A DNA stretch of 64,000 nt from Panulirus ornatus (taxonomy: Eukaryota; Arthropoda; Malacostraca; Decapoda; Palinuridae), in contig NC_092241.1 in assembly GCF_036320965.1 (NCBI RefSeq), forward strand, positions 25,570,986 to 25,634,985, written 5' to 3'. Both the position numbers and the translations under genes were made by a program. The notes under the pieces are model-generated. The model made no database searches and had not been told where the DNA came from. It saw nothing but the letters and a program-made list of their open reading frames with translations. Of this stretch, positions 53,474 through 64,000 are shown one piece after another (position 1 is the stretch's first letter; the number at the start of each line of letters is the position of its first letter).

Positions 53474-54345
53474 ATAAGTTCACGTACAAGTACAGGTACA
53501 TGTACAAGTACACGTACAAGTACACGTACAAGTACATGAACAAGTACACGTACATATGCTTGTACATGTACTTGTACATATACTTGTACATGTACAAGTA
53601 CATGTATAAGTACACGTACAAGTACATGTACAAGTATATGTACAAGTACACGTACAAGTACACGTACAATTACATGTACAAGTACACGTACAAGTACATG
53701 TACAAGTACACGTACAAGTATATGTACAAGTACATGTACAAGTACACGTGCAAGTACATGTACAAGTACGTGTAAAAGTACACGTACAAGTACACGTACA
53801 AGTACAAGTACATGTACAAGTACATGTACAAGTACATGTACAAGTACACGTACAAGTACAAGTACACGTACAAGTACATGTACAAGTACACGTACAAGTA
53901 CATGTACAAGTACAAGTACAAGTACACATACACGTATAAATACATGTACAAGTACACGTAAAGTACATGTACAAGTACACGTACAAGTACATGTACAAGT
54001 ACGTGTAAAAGTACACGTACAAGTACATGTACAAGTACACGTACAAGTACATGTACAAGTACATGTACAAGTACACGTACAAGTACAAGTACATGTACAA
54101 GTACATGTACAAGTACACGTACAAGTACAAGTACATGTACAAGTACATGTACAAGTACACGTACAAGTACAAGTACACGTACAAGTACATGTACAAATAC
54201 ACGTACAAGTACAAGTACATGTACAAGTACAAGTACATGTAAAAGTACACGTACAAGTACATGTACATGTACAAGTACAAGTACATGTACAAGTACACGT
54301 ACAAGTACAAGTACATGTACAAGTACACGCACAAGTACACGTACT
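53474..54345. repeat. GTACAA/GTACATGTAC hexamer-type array
   Basis: Built from GTACAAGTACATGTACAAGT and GTACAAGTACACGTACAAGT in irregular order. It is rich in the palindromes GTAC and ACATGT. It produces spurious YLYMYLYVY, CTCTCT and VHVLVRV reading frames of up to 302 codons. Confidence 0.95.
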
Positions 54346-54540
54346 TTAATTGTAGGTTTGGTTTTAGATAAATCTTTTGTTGCCTCAATATATTTCAGAC
54401 ACATTTGTAGGATGTCTGCATCATTTAAATGTGGTATATCAATAGAAGTGACATATTATTTGACACTGTTGACTTCACTTTAAAGTAGATAACATCAGAC
54501 ACCAGTTATATGTGTGTATCGCTACTGTTAACCAAGGTAG

Positions 54541-54541
<1 letters not shown>
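54346..54541. other. Short AT-rich stretch with no assignable feature
   Basis: Nothing supported. Confidence 0.5.

Positions 54542-54591
<50 letters not shown>
54542..54591. repeat. (AC)n microsatellite
   Basis: About 25 AC units. Confidence 0.95.
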
Positions 54592-54595
<4 letters not shown>

Positions 54596-55315
54596 ACTGT
54601 ATATCATACAGAAAGAAAATAATCAGTTCAGATTGTATATGCAAAAATATCAAAAAAGATGAAAAAGATTAAACCGAAACTTATGTGATTACTACAGATT
54701 TCGTCTTCAGGAAACTTTACGAGACAATTAATTATAATCATCGTATTTTACAAGCATCACAAAGATGTCTGCACGTGGCAGGGGAACACACTCTCCCCGC
54801 ACTGCTAAATGTGCTCTCTGAGGCCGCCGAAGATCCAGGAATAGCTGGGTAAATCTGGGCCACTGATGACCAGTTGTGGGAAAGTGTCTGTGTGTATGTG
54901 TGTGTGTGTGTGTGTGTGTGTTGACTGTCTCCTGCATGTATCGTATGTCTGGCACCCGTGAAGATGGTGTTGACATGTAAGTGAACAGCTTTATCTCTTC
55001 TTAATTGGTGAAGTGGGTTGTGGCACACCCGCTGCCTTGTGGATTGTGGGTTGTGGCACAACCGCTGATAGTGGCTTATTTGAATTTGTGAATGAGTCAG
55101 TTTATTCTGCTCGTGTGGAGTTTAGTGTTGCCTCTCCATCTCCAGCAACCTCACCCGCCCAACCTTGCCTCCAACATGGTGGTGTGTGTGGCTGTGTATC
55201 TGGTCCACCTTATTGCCTTCATGATCTTGAACTGATTTTTTTAGTGATTTTCCTTTTCCTCACACTGGACACAGGGGTACTGTGAGAGCTGGACTCTACT
55301 GGATCAGGCGTCCCC
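54592..55315. other. Stretch with one TG tract and a small duplication
   Basis: TG tract at 54888-54921. GGGTTGTGGCACACCCGCTG and GGGTTGTGGCACAACCGCTG at about 55014 and 55048. No gene is supported. Confidence 0.5.
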
Positions 55316-55436
55316 TCACACGCTGAAACCACAAACACTGATCACATACTCCTTCCACATCCAATTTGGTGTCCCGCTTCTCCTTGTTCCCTCCACCTCT
55401 GACACATATATCTGCTTTGTCAATCTTTCCTCACTC
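55316..55436 (-). mobile_element. Antisense dispersed-repeat fragment fused to a LINE
   Basis: CTCCTTGTTCCCTCCACCTC and ACACATATATCTGCTTTGTC belong, from memory, to a widespread decapod repeat. The minus strand reads RRSGTPNWMWKEYV, similar to the GRP-x-x-W-K-V tails near LINE C termini. It abuts the plus-strand LINE at 55437, creating a chimeric plus-strand ORF from 55366. Confidence 0.45.
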
Positions 55437-55783
55437 TCCCAGGATAACTTCCAAACTTGACCCCCTTGCCCTACGCCGCAATGTTGGATCACTTTCCCTC
55501 TTCTATAGGTATTACTTTGGTTTTTGCTCCACAGAGCTGGCTGCTTGTGTGCCCCCACCACTAGCTAGACCACGCAATACTCGGCAAGCTGCTGCGTCAC
55601 ATGATTATTGTGTGGCCATAAGCAACTCAAGGTTGAGCCGTTATGATACCTGCTTCCTTCCCTACACCTCAAAGCTTTACAACTCTCTATCTTCACATGT
55701 CTTTCCCAGCTACTGTGATCTGGCACATTTCAGTGACAGGTTTTTCACTACCCCGCAAAATTGACAACAACAACAACAACAAG
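55437..55783 (+). mobile_element. LINE reverse transcriptase C terminus with CAA tail
   Basis: The plus frame reads KLDPLALRRNVGSLSLFYRY, then YFGFCSTELAACVPPPLARP, RNTRQAAASHDYC, TSKLYNSLSSHVFPSYCDL and a TGA at 55762-55764. A (CAA)n tail at 55765-55782 follows. RR-x-VGSLSLFYRYY and the LWNSLPSHVFP block are typical C-terminal features of a non-LTR family. The minus copy at 28703-28921 is homologous. It is 5'-truncated but otherwise well preserved, which suggests it is fairly young. Confidence 0.8.
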
Positions 55784-55941
55784 TGTAAAAAAAAAGCTTA
55801 ATGTTTTCTAAAACTTCCTTTCCACTCCATCTGGGCTGTAGTGTCCTCCACTGTGAAATCACCTGTAATCTTATCAGATATCTCACATATCCTTCATCAC
55901 CAAGTCTGTCTGCTGGATCCCCCGACCTGATTAGCTGCGTC
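55784..55941. other. Short stretch with no assignable feature
   Basis: Nothing supported. Confidence 0.5.
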
Positions 55942-56574
55942 TGATAAATTCACAGAAAAGTCTGGGATTTTCATGTGTCTTGTGTACGATCATCTTCGTC
56001 AAGCTTCTGTCTTATCGTGGTCTACGTGTCCCATGTTCTCCTACACCTTGCAGATGTTGGCTGGCTGGAGTGTTGTGTATAATATCGTCACAACACATGT
56101 GGAAGTTCCTTTCCTTTATTTTTCCTCTTCCTTACCATTCCCTCAGTATTTGTAGCTAGAAGCAGCCATGTTCCTCCTCCTCTCACCACAACACCGTGGG
56201 TCCTGCCTCATGAACTTATGTTGTCAAATCAATTGTTGAGGTTTGTGTAGCTGGCACAGTTATATCTCCTGTTTCGTCTCACCTCTGCTCCTTCAACATT
56301 TTCATTTACCACACAGTTCAACTTGAGCATTGTATGGTAAGTCTTTATAACTGGTGTGTCATATATAGTATTCTTAATATCCATGTTAGTAGTATGTGTA
56401 AAGATAGTATACTGAATGACAAGTTGGGAGAAGGTATGTTTCTTGTTTACATCTCTGAAAACTTGTGTATCCATGACTTCTTGCCACCATGAGAGTCCAT
56501 CCACTCTGCCCCACACTCTCTCTCTACCACTGAACTCCGCCATTATCGCCACTTTACCGTCTCTTATATAGTGA
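55942..56574 (-). repeat. 0.64-kb unit, copy 2 of the inverted dispersed pair
   Basis: Reverse complement of 43401-44044, ending TCTTATATAGTGA. It lacks the 11-bp insertion of copy 1 and has a few substitutions (CGATCG/TGATCG, GAGGTG/GATGTG). Confidence 0.95.
56229..56543 (-). CDS. Conserved 104-codon ORF of unknown function, copy 2
   Basis: Minus-strand frame identical to the ORF at 43432-43746 except for one Asp-to-Glu change (VEGAEV for VEGADV). It includes QEVMDTQVFRDVNKKHTFSQ and the terminal NCASYTNLNN. No domain is recognised. The preserved frame in two otherwise slightly diverged copies either reflects recent duplication or constraint; two differences are too few to separate these. 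Confidence 0.4.
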   Translation of the reverse strand: MAEFSGRERVWGRVDGLSWWQEVMDTQVFRDVNKKHTFSQLVIQYTIFTHTTNMDIKNTIYDTPVIKTYHTMLKLNCVVNENVEGAEVRRNRRYNCASYTNLNN

Positions 56575-56685
56575 AATCAGCCATAGAGATTTCCTCACCC
56601 AATACTCAACTCCAAGATCCACTGTTTCTCAGTGGTTTCCTGCTCTCTGTTGAAGCTCATTTAAATCCCATAGTAAAAAATGTCA
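56575..56685. other. Short stretch with no assignable feature
   Basis: Nothing supported. Confidence 0.5.
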
Positions 56686-57129
56686 ATGGATTGAATCAGG
56701 GCATGTGAAGCGTCTGGGGTTAACCATGGAAAGTTCTGTGGGGCCTGGATGTGGAAAGGGAGCTGTGGTTTCGGGCATTATTGCATGACAACTAGAGACT
56801 GAGTGTGAACGAATGGGGCCTTTGTTGTCTTTTCCTAGCGCTACCTCGCACACATGAGGGGGGAGGGGGATGGTATTCCATGTGTGGAGAGGTGGCGATG
56901 GGAATGAATAAAGGCAGACAGTATGAATTGTGTGCATGGGTATATAGGTATGTGTCTGTGTGTGTATATATATGTGTGCATTGAGATGTATAGGTATGTA
57001 TATTTGCGTGTGTGGACGTGTATGTATATACATATGTATGGGGGTGGGTTGGGCCATTTCTTTCGTCTGTTTCCTTGCGCTACCTCGCAAACGCGGGAGA
57101 CAGCGACAAAGCAAAATAAATAAATAAAT
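56686..57129 (+). mobile_element. Long dispersed decapod-type repeat, copy 2
   Basis: CAATGGATTGAATCAGGGCA, CATGGAAAGTTCTGTGGGGC, CCTAGCGCTACCTCGCACAC, GGAATGAATAAAGGCAGACA, then GTCTGTTTCCTTGCGCTACC, ACGCGGGAGACAGCGAC and a short (AAAT)n end at 57113-57129. It is collinear with 25730-26110 but without the long AT tracts. Confidence 0.8.
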
Positions 57130-57538
57130 AGTAAAGAATGTTGTAACCATGGAGAATATCGATTTCATTTATGTAGTAATTCAAGATAAACAACGTAAGT
57201 AAATAACAGTAGGACTAGTTTAAAGGCAACCGGCTCCCCCACACCGCCTTCCCTCACAGACAACAGAAGTAGACGTAAGATTTTATGATCATTCAACAGA
57301 AAACTACAATGAAGAAGATTCCATTATGTACCAGGTATTTACCTGCTGGTATGTGTGTGGGGAGGATCTGGGGAGGTTGTGGGGGAGGGAGGGCTGAAGG
57401 GAGGGCAGCTGTACACTACCACCTTCACATCACTATTTCCTCTGGCTGCATTCACGAGAAACCTTGGTCTTTCGTCAGAGTTGCATTAATTACAGGAAGA
57501 AGAAGATTAGTGGACGACTCGCTGTCTGGAATACGAGA
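57130..57538. other. Stretch with no assignable feature
   Basis: Purine-rich G patch at 57358-57405. Nothing supported. Confidence 0.5.
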
Positions 57539-59999
57539 GTACAATCATCCTAACGTAATGTACTTCACATCCACCACAATCATCCTAACGTAATGTACTT
57601 CACATCCACCACAATCATCCTAACGTAATGTACTTCACATCCACCACAATCATCCTAACGTAATATACTTCACATCCACCGCAATCATTCTAACGTAATG
57701 TACTTCACATCCACTACAATCATCCTAACGTAATGTACTTCACATCCACCACAATCATCCTAACGTAATGTACTTCACATCCACCACAATCATCCTAACG
57801 TAATGTACTTCACATCCACCGCAATCAATCTAACGTAATGTACTTCACATCCACCACAATCATCCTAACGTAATGTACTTCACATCCACCACAATCATCC
57901 TAACGTAATGTACTTCACATCCACCACAATCATCCTAACGTAATGTACTTCACATCGACCACAATCATCCTAACGTAATATACTTCACATCCACCACAAT
58001 CATCCTAACGTAATGTACTTCACATCCACCACAATCATCATAACATAATGTACTTCACATCCACCACAATCATCCTAACGTAATATACTTCACATCCACC
58101 ACAATCATCATAACGTAATGTACTTCACATCCACCGCAATCAATCTAACGTAATGTACTTCACATCCACCACAATCATCCTAACGTAATGTACTTCACAT
58201 CCACCACAATCATCCTAACGTAATGTACTTCACATCCACCACAATCATCCTGACGTAACATACTTCACATCCACCACAATCATCCTGACGTAGCGTGCTT
58301 CACATCCACCACAATCATCCTGACGTAACGTACTTCACATGCACCACAATCATCCTGACGCAACGTACTTCACATGCACCACAATCATCCTGACGTAACG
58401 TACTTCACATGCACCACAATCATCCTGACGTAACGTACTTCACATCCACCACAATCATCCTGACGTAACGTACTTCACATCCACCACAATCATCCTGACG
58501 TAACGTACTTCACATCCGTCACAATCATCCTGACGTAACGTACTTCACATCCACCGGAATCATCCTAACGCAATGTACTTCACATCCACCACAATCATCC
58601 TGACGTAACGTACTTCACATCCACCACAGTCATCCTAACGTAATGTACTTCACATCCACCACAATCATCCTGACGTAATGTGCTTCACATCCACCACAAT
58701 CATCCTGACGTAATGTACTTCACATCCACCACAATCATCCTGACGTAACGTTTTCACATCCACCACAATCATCCTGACGTAATGTACTTAACATCCACCA
58801 CAATCATCCTGACATAATGTACTTCACATCCACCACAATCATCCTGACGTAACGTACTTCACATCCACCACAGTCATCCTGACGTAATGTACTTCACATG
58901 CGCCACAATCATCCTAACGTAATGTACTTCACATCCACCACAATCATCCTGACGTAACGTACATCACATCCACCACAATCATCCTGACGTAACGTACTTC
59001 ACATCCACCACAATCATCCTGACGTAATGTACTTCACATCCACCACAATCGCCCGAATGTAATGTACTTCACATCCACCACAATCATCCTGAAGTACTGT
59101 ACTTCACATCCACCACAATCATCCTGACGTAACGTACTTCACATCCACCACAATCATCCTGACGTAGCATACTTCTTTAAACCACAATCATCCTGACGTA
59201 GCATACTTCTTTAAACCACAATCATCCTGACGTAGCATACTTCTTTAAACCACAATCATCCTGACGTAATGTACTTCACATCCACCACAATCATCCTAAC
59301 GTAATGTCCCTCACATCCACCACAATCATACTGACGTAATGTACTTCACATCCACCACAATCATCCTGACATAACGTACTTCATTTAAACCACAATCATC
59401 CTGACGTAACGTTTTCACATCCACCACAATCATCCTGACGTAATGTACTTCACATCCACCACAATCATCCTAACGTAATGTACTTCACATCCACCACAAT
59501 CATCCTGACGTAACGTACTTCACATCCACCACAATCATCCTGACGTAACGTACTTCACATCCACCACAATCATCCTGGCGTAATGTACTTCACATCCACC
59601 ACAGTCATCCTGGCGTAATGTACTTCACATCCACCACAATCATCCTGGCGTAATGTACTTCACATCCACCACAATCATCCTGGCGTAATGTACTTCACAT
59701 CCACCACAATCATCCTGGCGTAATGTACTTCACATCCACCACAATCATCCTGGCGTAATGTACTTCACATCCACCACAATCATCCTGACGTAACGTACTT
59801 CACATCCACCACAATCATCCTGACGTAATGTACTTCACATCCACCACAATCATCCTGACGTAACGTACTTCACATCCACCACAGTCATCCTGACGTAACG
59901 TACTTCACATTCACCACAATCATCCTGACGTAACGTACTTCACATCCACCATTATCATCCTGACGTAATGTACTTCACATCCACCATTATCATCATAAC
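57539..59999. repeat. 35-bp minisatellite, about 70 copies, zoned variants
   Basis: Unit includes ACAATCATCCTAACGTAATG and TACTTCACATCCACC. The left third is CTAACGTAATG type, the middle is mostly CTGACGTAACG type, and a block at about 59570-59760 is CTGGCGTAATG type. Three consecutive units at 59165-59255 carry CATACTTCTTTAAACC. Several units in the middle use CATGCACC. The zoning indicates local expansions. Confidence 0.97.
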
Positions 60000-60760
60000 T
60001 TTGTCCCGGTATGTTGGGTGTCGACACATCTGTCATCGTCATAACCTGTTGTTGTTGTGTATGTGACAATCCTCACCGTAATTCACAAGTGCCTAATCGT
60101 ACTGACGTATTAATACAGTACGTGGAGGGAGTGGTACACTCGTGGGGTCCCATGTCTAATACTTCCTCTACAGTCATTCAAGTATTCACTCTCTTGTATG
60201 CTGACCATATTTACAGATTAATCACTTACTCCATTAATCATACAATGTGATTATGTAGACGTATGTCTGTCTTAACATCTTCTCTTAACAAGTTCCTTGC
60301 TTAATTCTTCAGTATGTTTTCTGGTTACTTTATTGTGGCATCTGTTAAGGGATTATTCAGTGTTGTGACATCATCAAGCTGGCTTAAGAACTCAAAAGTT
60401 CTGATCACGTCTCCCCTTACTCATCTCTCTTCCATGGTGGACAAATATTGATCCTTTAACGTGTTACTGTGACTCAACTCCTGGTCCCATCTTTGTTGGC
60501 CTTCTCAGACCTCATCTGTAAGTTCTTTGTGCTTCTTAAGTGCCCTGGCCATGCGTAGAGATCGTATTACAACTTGATTAACGACGTGAACAGTTTGTTG
60601 ATCATTTCCTCAGCCATGTACTGGAGAGTTGTTCTCCTGGGGGTAGGTGGGGCTCTGGGTAAGTCCAGTGTCGACTGTCACGTCTCCCTCACACACACAT
60701 TCCCGCACCTTACTGTCTCCCACATGATAGTTGTATCGTGTCCCATCCTTATACATGTTG
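60000..60760. other. Stretch with no recognised gene
   Basis: Nothing supported on either strand. Confidence 0.5.
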
Positions 60761-60763
60761 TTA

Positions 60764-60811
<48 letters not shown>
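60761..60811. repeat. (TTA)n microsatellite
   Basis: About 17 units. Confidence 0.95.
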
Positions 60812-60899
60812 CAGTCAGACGAACTTTAGAATTTGTATTAGTTCCCTTGTATGTTGATGCAATCCTTTACTTCCCTTTAGCACCTTCGTACAGTGTGAA

Positions 60900-61250
60900 C
60901 TTCTACGTACTGTGTTAGCACCTCCGTACAGTGTGAACATCGTACAGTGTTAGTACCTACGTACAGTGTGGACATCTCCGAACTGTGTTAGCACCTCCGT
61001 ACAGTGTGAACATCGTACAGTGTTAGTACCTACGTACAGTGTGAACATCTCCGAACTGTGTTAGCACCTCCGTACAGTGTGAACATCTCTGAACTGTGTT
61101 AGCACCTCCGTACAGTGTGAACATCGTACAGTGTTAGTACCTACGTACAGTGTGAACATCTCTGAACTGTGTTAGCACCTCCGTACAGTGTGAACATCGT
61201 ACAGTGTTAGTACCTACGTACAGTGTGGACATCTCTGTACAGCACAAGTC
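60900..61250. repeat. Two-type minisatellite of 30-38-bp units in a dimeric order
   Basis: Type 1 contains TTAGCACCTCCGTACAGTGT; type 2 contains TTAGTACCTACGTACAGTGT. They are joined by GAACATCGTACAG or GAACATCTCTGAACTG. The composite period is about 70 bp. Confidence 0.9.
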
Positions 61251-61265
61251 AAGGGTTAACGTAAA

Positions 61266-62750
61266 TGAACGCCAGGAGGAACTCATGCCCACCTGGGGGC
61301 CAGGAGGAACTCATGCCCACCGGGAGTCCAGGAGGAACTCATGCCCGCTGGGAGGCCAGGAGGAACTCATGTCCGCCGGGAGGCCAGGAGGAACTCATGC
61401 CCGCCGGGAGGCCAGGAGGAACTCATGCCCACCGGGGGGCCAGGAGGAACTCATGCCCGCCGGGAGGCCAGGAGGAACTCATGTCCGCCGGGAGGCCAGG
61501 AGGAACTCATGCCCGCCGGGAGGCCAGGAGGAACTCATGCCCACCGGGAGTCCAGGAGGAACTCATGCCCACCGGGGGGCCAGGAGGAACTCATGCCCGC
61601 CGGGAGGCCAGGAGGAACTCATGCCCACCGGGGGGCCAGGAGGAACTCATGCCCACCGGGAGGCCAGGAGGAACTCATGCCCGCTGAGAGGCCAGGAGGA
61701 ACTCATGCCCACCGGGAGGCCAGGAGGAACTCATGCCCACCGGGAGGCCTGGAGGAACTCATGCCCACTGGGGGGCCAGGAGGAACTCATGCCCGCTGAG
61801 AGGCCAGGAGAAACTCATGCCCACCGGGAGGCCAGGAGGAACTCATGCCCGCCAGGAGGCCAGGGGGAACTCATGCCCGCGGGGAGGCCAGGAGGAACTC
61901 ATGCCCGCGGGGAGGCCAGGAGGAACTCATGCCCACCGGGAGGCCAGGAGGAACTCATGCCCGCCGGGAGGCCAGGAGGAACTCATGCCCACCGGGAGGC
62001 CAGGAGGAACTCATGCCCGCTGGGAGGCCAGGAGGAACTCATGCTCACCGGGAGGCCAGGAGGAACTCATGCCTACCGGGAAGCCAGGAGGAACTCATGC
62101 CCACCGGGAGGCCAGGAGGAACTCATGCCCGCCGGGAGGCCAGGAGGAACTCATGCTCACCGGGAGGCCAGGAGGAACTCATGCCTGCCGGGAAGCCAGG
62201 AGGAACTCATGCCCGCCAGGAGGCCAGGAGGAACTCATGCCCGCCAGGAGGCCAGGAGGAACTCATGCCCGCCAGGAGGCCAGGAGGAACTCATGCCCGC
62301 CAGGAGGCCAGGAGGAACTCATGCCCGCCAGGAGGCCAGGAGGAACTCTTGCCCGTCGGGAGGCCAGGAGGAACTCATGTCTTCCGGCAGGCCAAGAGGA
62401 ACTCATGCCTGCCGGGAGGCCAGGAGGAACTCATGCCCGCCGGGAGGCCAGAAGGAACTTGTGTCCGCCGAGAGGCCAGGAGGAACTCATGTTCGCTAGG
62501 CCAGGAATAACTCATACCTCCCGGGACGCCAGGAGGAACTCATGCCCACCGGGAGGCCAGGAGGAAGGAACTCATGCACACCGGGAGGCCAGGAGGCATT
62601 CATGCCCACCAAGAGACCAGGAGAAACTCTTACCCGTCGGGAGGCCAGAAGAAACTCATGCATGCTGGGAGGCCAGGAGGAACTCATGCACGCCAGGAGG
62701 CCAGGAGGAACTCGAGTCTATTGGAGGGCCAGAGGGAACTCCTGCAGTAA
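61266..62750. repeat. 28-bp minisatellite, about 53 copies
   Basis: Unit begins GCCAGGAGGAACTCATGCCC and ends CCGGGAG. ACC/GCC/GCT alleles are mixed and a run of CGCCAGGAG copies lies at 62210-62340. The right end decays from about 62380. Period not divisible by 3 and no stops, so 431- and 344-codon ORFs in three frames are artefacts. Confidence 0.97.
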
Positions 62751-62962
62751 TAACTCAAATGTCATGATGCATCGATTTCACTTTTCCTGTGTTGGGCAAC
62801 ACCTCGACCCGGGAGTCAACCACCAACACTAACGTGGGGAAACACGAGGATGGCGGCTGAGTCTTGATTATAGACTTTATCGAGACACATCAGCTGGGTG
62901 TTTCCTGACAGCTCATCTGAGGAAGACCTTGTGCCAAAAGTTTCAGAATAAAGTCTTTGCTC
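62751..62962 (+). other. Possible retroelement 3' end
   Basis: ATCTGAGGAAGACCTTGTGC, CAAAAGTTTCAGAATAAAGT carries a polyadenylation-type AATAAA. It resembles the GAAGACC..CGAAACGTTT..AATAAA 3' ends of retroelements. No coding part is seen. Confidence 0.35.
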
Positions 62963-63975
62963 TACCCTCGCGTGCCTCCGTCACCTCACTATCGCCAATT
63001 ATAGGAACATTACCAGTCCAGGGGCAGCACGCTGGACGGGCAAGGACGTTCTCGCAGTTTATAGTCGACACACAACGACCCTCGTCGTGCCTGCTGGCGC
63101 GGGGTACTGTACTCTGTGTCGCCTCCCTCTGTTGGTGTGTGGGACAGTGAGGTGTAGCAGATTAGCTGCTGTTTGTCTGTCACACATTGTCCTGCTTATA
63201 TTCTTTCCCGATCTTCACTGACGGAAATACGACTATCCCTCAGCCCTCCTCCATCCGTTAACATACCCGCATACAAGTGACTGATTATGTCGTAAGTTAC
63301 TGGATGTATTCTAACGAGGCCATCCTAACTTCACCAGCTCTGGATTAGTTAGGTATCATTTATCTTGTGGTACATGTATTCTGTATCATGCATCTTGCAT
63401 ATTCTTGCGTAACAATCATCTAACTGCCGACGCTCATCTAGTCCAGTACAACAACAGACAAACGAGCAATGTTACTGAACCATAACTTGATCTTTTCAAA
63501 GTTCGGTTTGTTTGGAGCTCCTCAATTATTTGGTTGGTGGCTCCTGGCAATGCCTTTGTTGTTCCTCGGTACGATAACATCCGACCGCGCACGACGTTCC
63601 GTGCCAGTAGAGTTGACGGGAACGAACATGTTCCGTGCCAGCAGACACAGGAGACAGCGTTCACATATACGACAGACTACGTTCTCTGCCAGCTGACACA
63701 ACAGACAACATTCCGTGACAACAGACGTGCCAACAGACACTACAGACAACGGCGGCTGGGAGCGGTGGTGGTGTATACATGGGAAAGAGGATGACTGTTG
63801 AAGACGAGGGAGGCTGGGCATTCCATGGATAGAAATCAACAAATGGTTTGATGTGCTGGTGGGATGCGACTTGAAGCTGTCCAACTGCTAGAGCAGCTAC
63901 TAGAACATGCTGGAACGGCTAGAACTGCTGAGGTTACAGCTGCTGCTTAACGCTGCATCAGTTTTATCGTTGACT
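62963..63975. other. Stretch with no recognised gene
   Basis: Loose, imperfect repetition of TTCCGTGCCAGCAGACACA-like phrases at 63590-63745. No other feature is supported. Confidence 0.45.
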
Positions 63976-64000
63976 CCTCCCAAACGACAGTACGATCCTC
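63976..64000. mobile_element. Start of another dispersed 21-bp unit, cut by window end
   Basis: AACGACAGTACGATCCTC at the right edge matches the GACGGTACGATCCT unit. Confidence 0.35.

Noticed and set aside
53480..54404. Minus-strand ORFs of 302 and 244 codons
   Set aside because: Translation of the GTAC-type array (YLYMYLYV, CTCTCT, VHVLVRV); no unique sequence.
57539..59999. Regular 35-bp spacing suggestive of a CRISPR-like array
   Set aside because: Whole units are repeated with no unique spacers, no cas genes, eukaryotic context.
61204..62767. ORFs of 431 and 344 codons with HAHREARRNSCPPGGQEEL-type repeats
   Set aside because: Produced by a 28-bp stop-free unit in three overlapping frames; no start context or unique flanking coding sequence.

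Overview
This is eukaryotic, repeat-dominated DNA. I see no operon, CRISPR array, rRNA or tRNA gene, and no complete protein-coding gene. The best guess for the source is a decapod crustacean, possibly lobster-like. Evidence seen here: tRNA-derived SINEs that run into GT or CT microsatellites; several copies of dispersed repeats with phrases such as CGCTACCTCGC / ACGCGGGA and TCTACGACACGCAGGGAATA, which I remember from decapod genomes (memory, not a search); decayed CR1-like, I-like and Penelope-like elements; and very dense di-, tri- and tetranucleotide tracts.

Layout. 1-7.3 kb: microsatellites, 22-, 32-, 28- and 23-bp minisatellites, a SINE, and one good candidate 5' coding exon (4042-4183). 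7.3-17.5 kb: mostly single-copy-looking DNA with LINE reverse transcriptase remnants on the minus strand, a 0.26 kb tandem duplication, a minus-strand broken coding region (12649-13027), a CATA array and a LINE RNase H remnant (16440-17035). 17.5-21 kb: 21-bp and 42-bp minisatellites, then a transposon-like element with arrayed terminal repeats. 21-32 kb: sparse, with dispersed decapod repeats, a 1.6 kb 20/40-bp array fused to a LINE 3' end, a SINE and weak exon candidates.

32.1-39.8 kb is the most structured part: a composite block (G-rich 34-bp array, 0.73 kb spacer, 19-bp array) is present twice head to tail, each about 3.85 kb. 40-50 kb: more minisatellites, two plus-strand LINE reverse transcriptase remnants, a Penelope-like GIY-YIG remnant, and an element flanked by opposed arrays of a 21-25-bp unit. 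50.1 kb holds a perfect 236-bp palindrome. 51.6-57.1 kb: possible minus-strand exons, 30-, 52- and hexamer-type arrays, a LINE 3' end with a CAA tail, and the second, inverted copy of a 0.64 kb unit (43.4 kb and 56 kb) that keeps a 104-codon ORF open in both copies. 57.5-62.8 kb: a 2.46 kb 35-bp array and a 1.48 kb 28-bp array.

Most long open frames here, up to 755 codons, are by-products of tandem repeats that contain no stop codon. Nothing shows genes working together. What the window documents is repeat birth and expansion. The most coherent possibly undescribed entity is the dispersed element family whose ends are opposed tandem arrays of a GAGCACGACGGTACGA-like unit.
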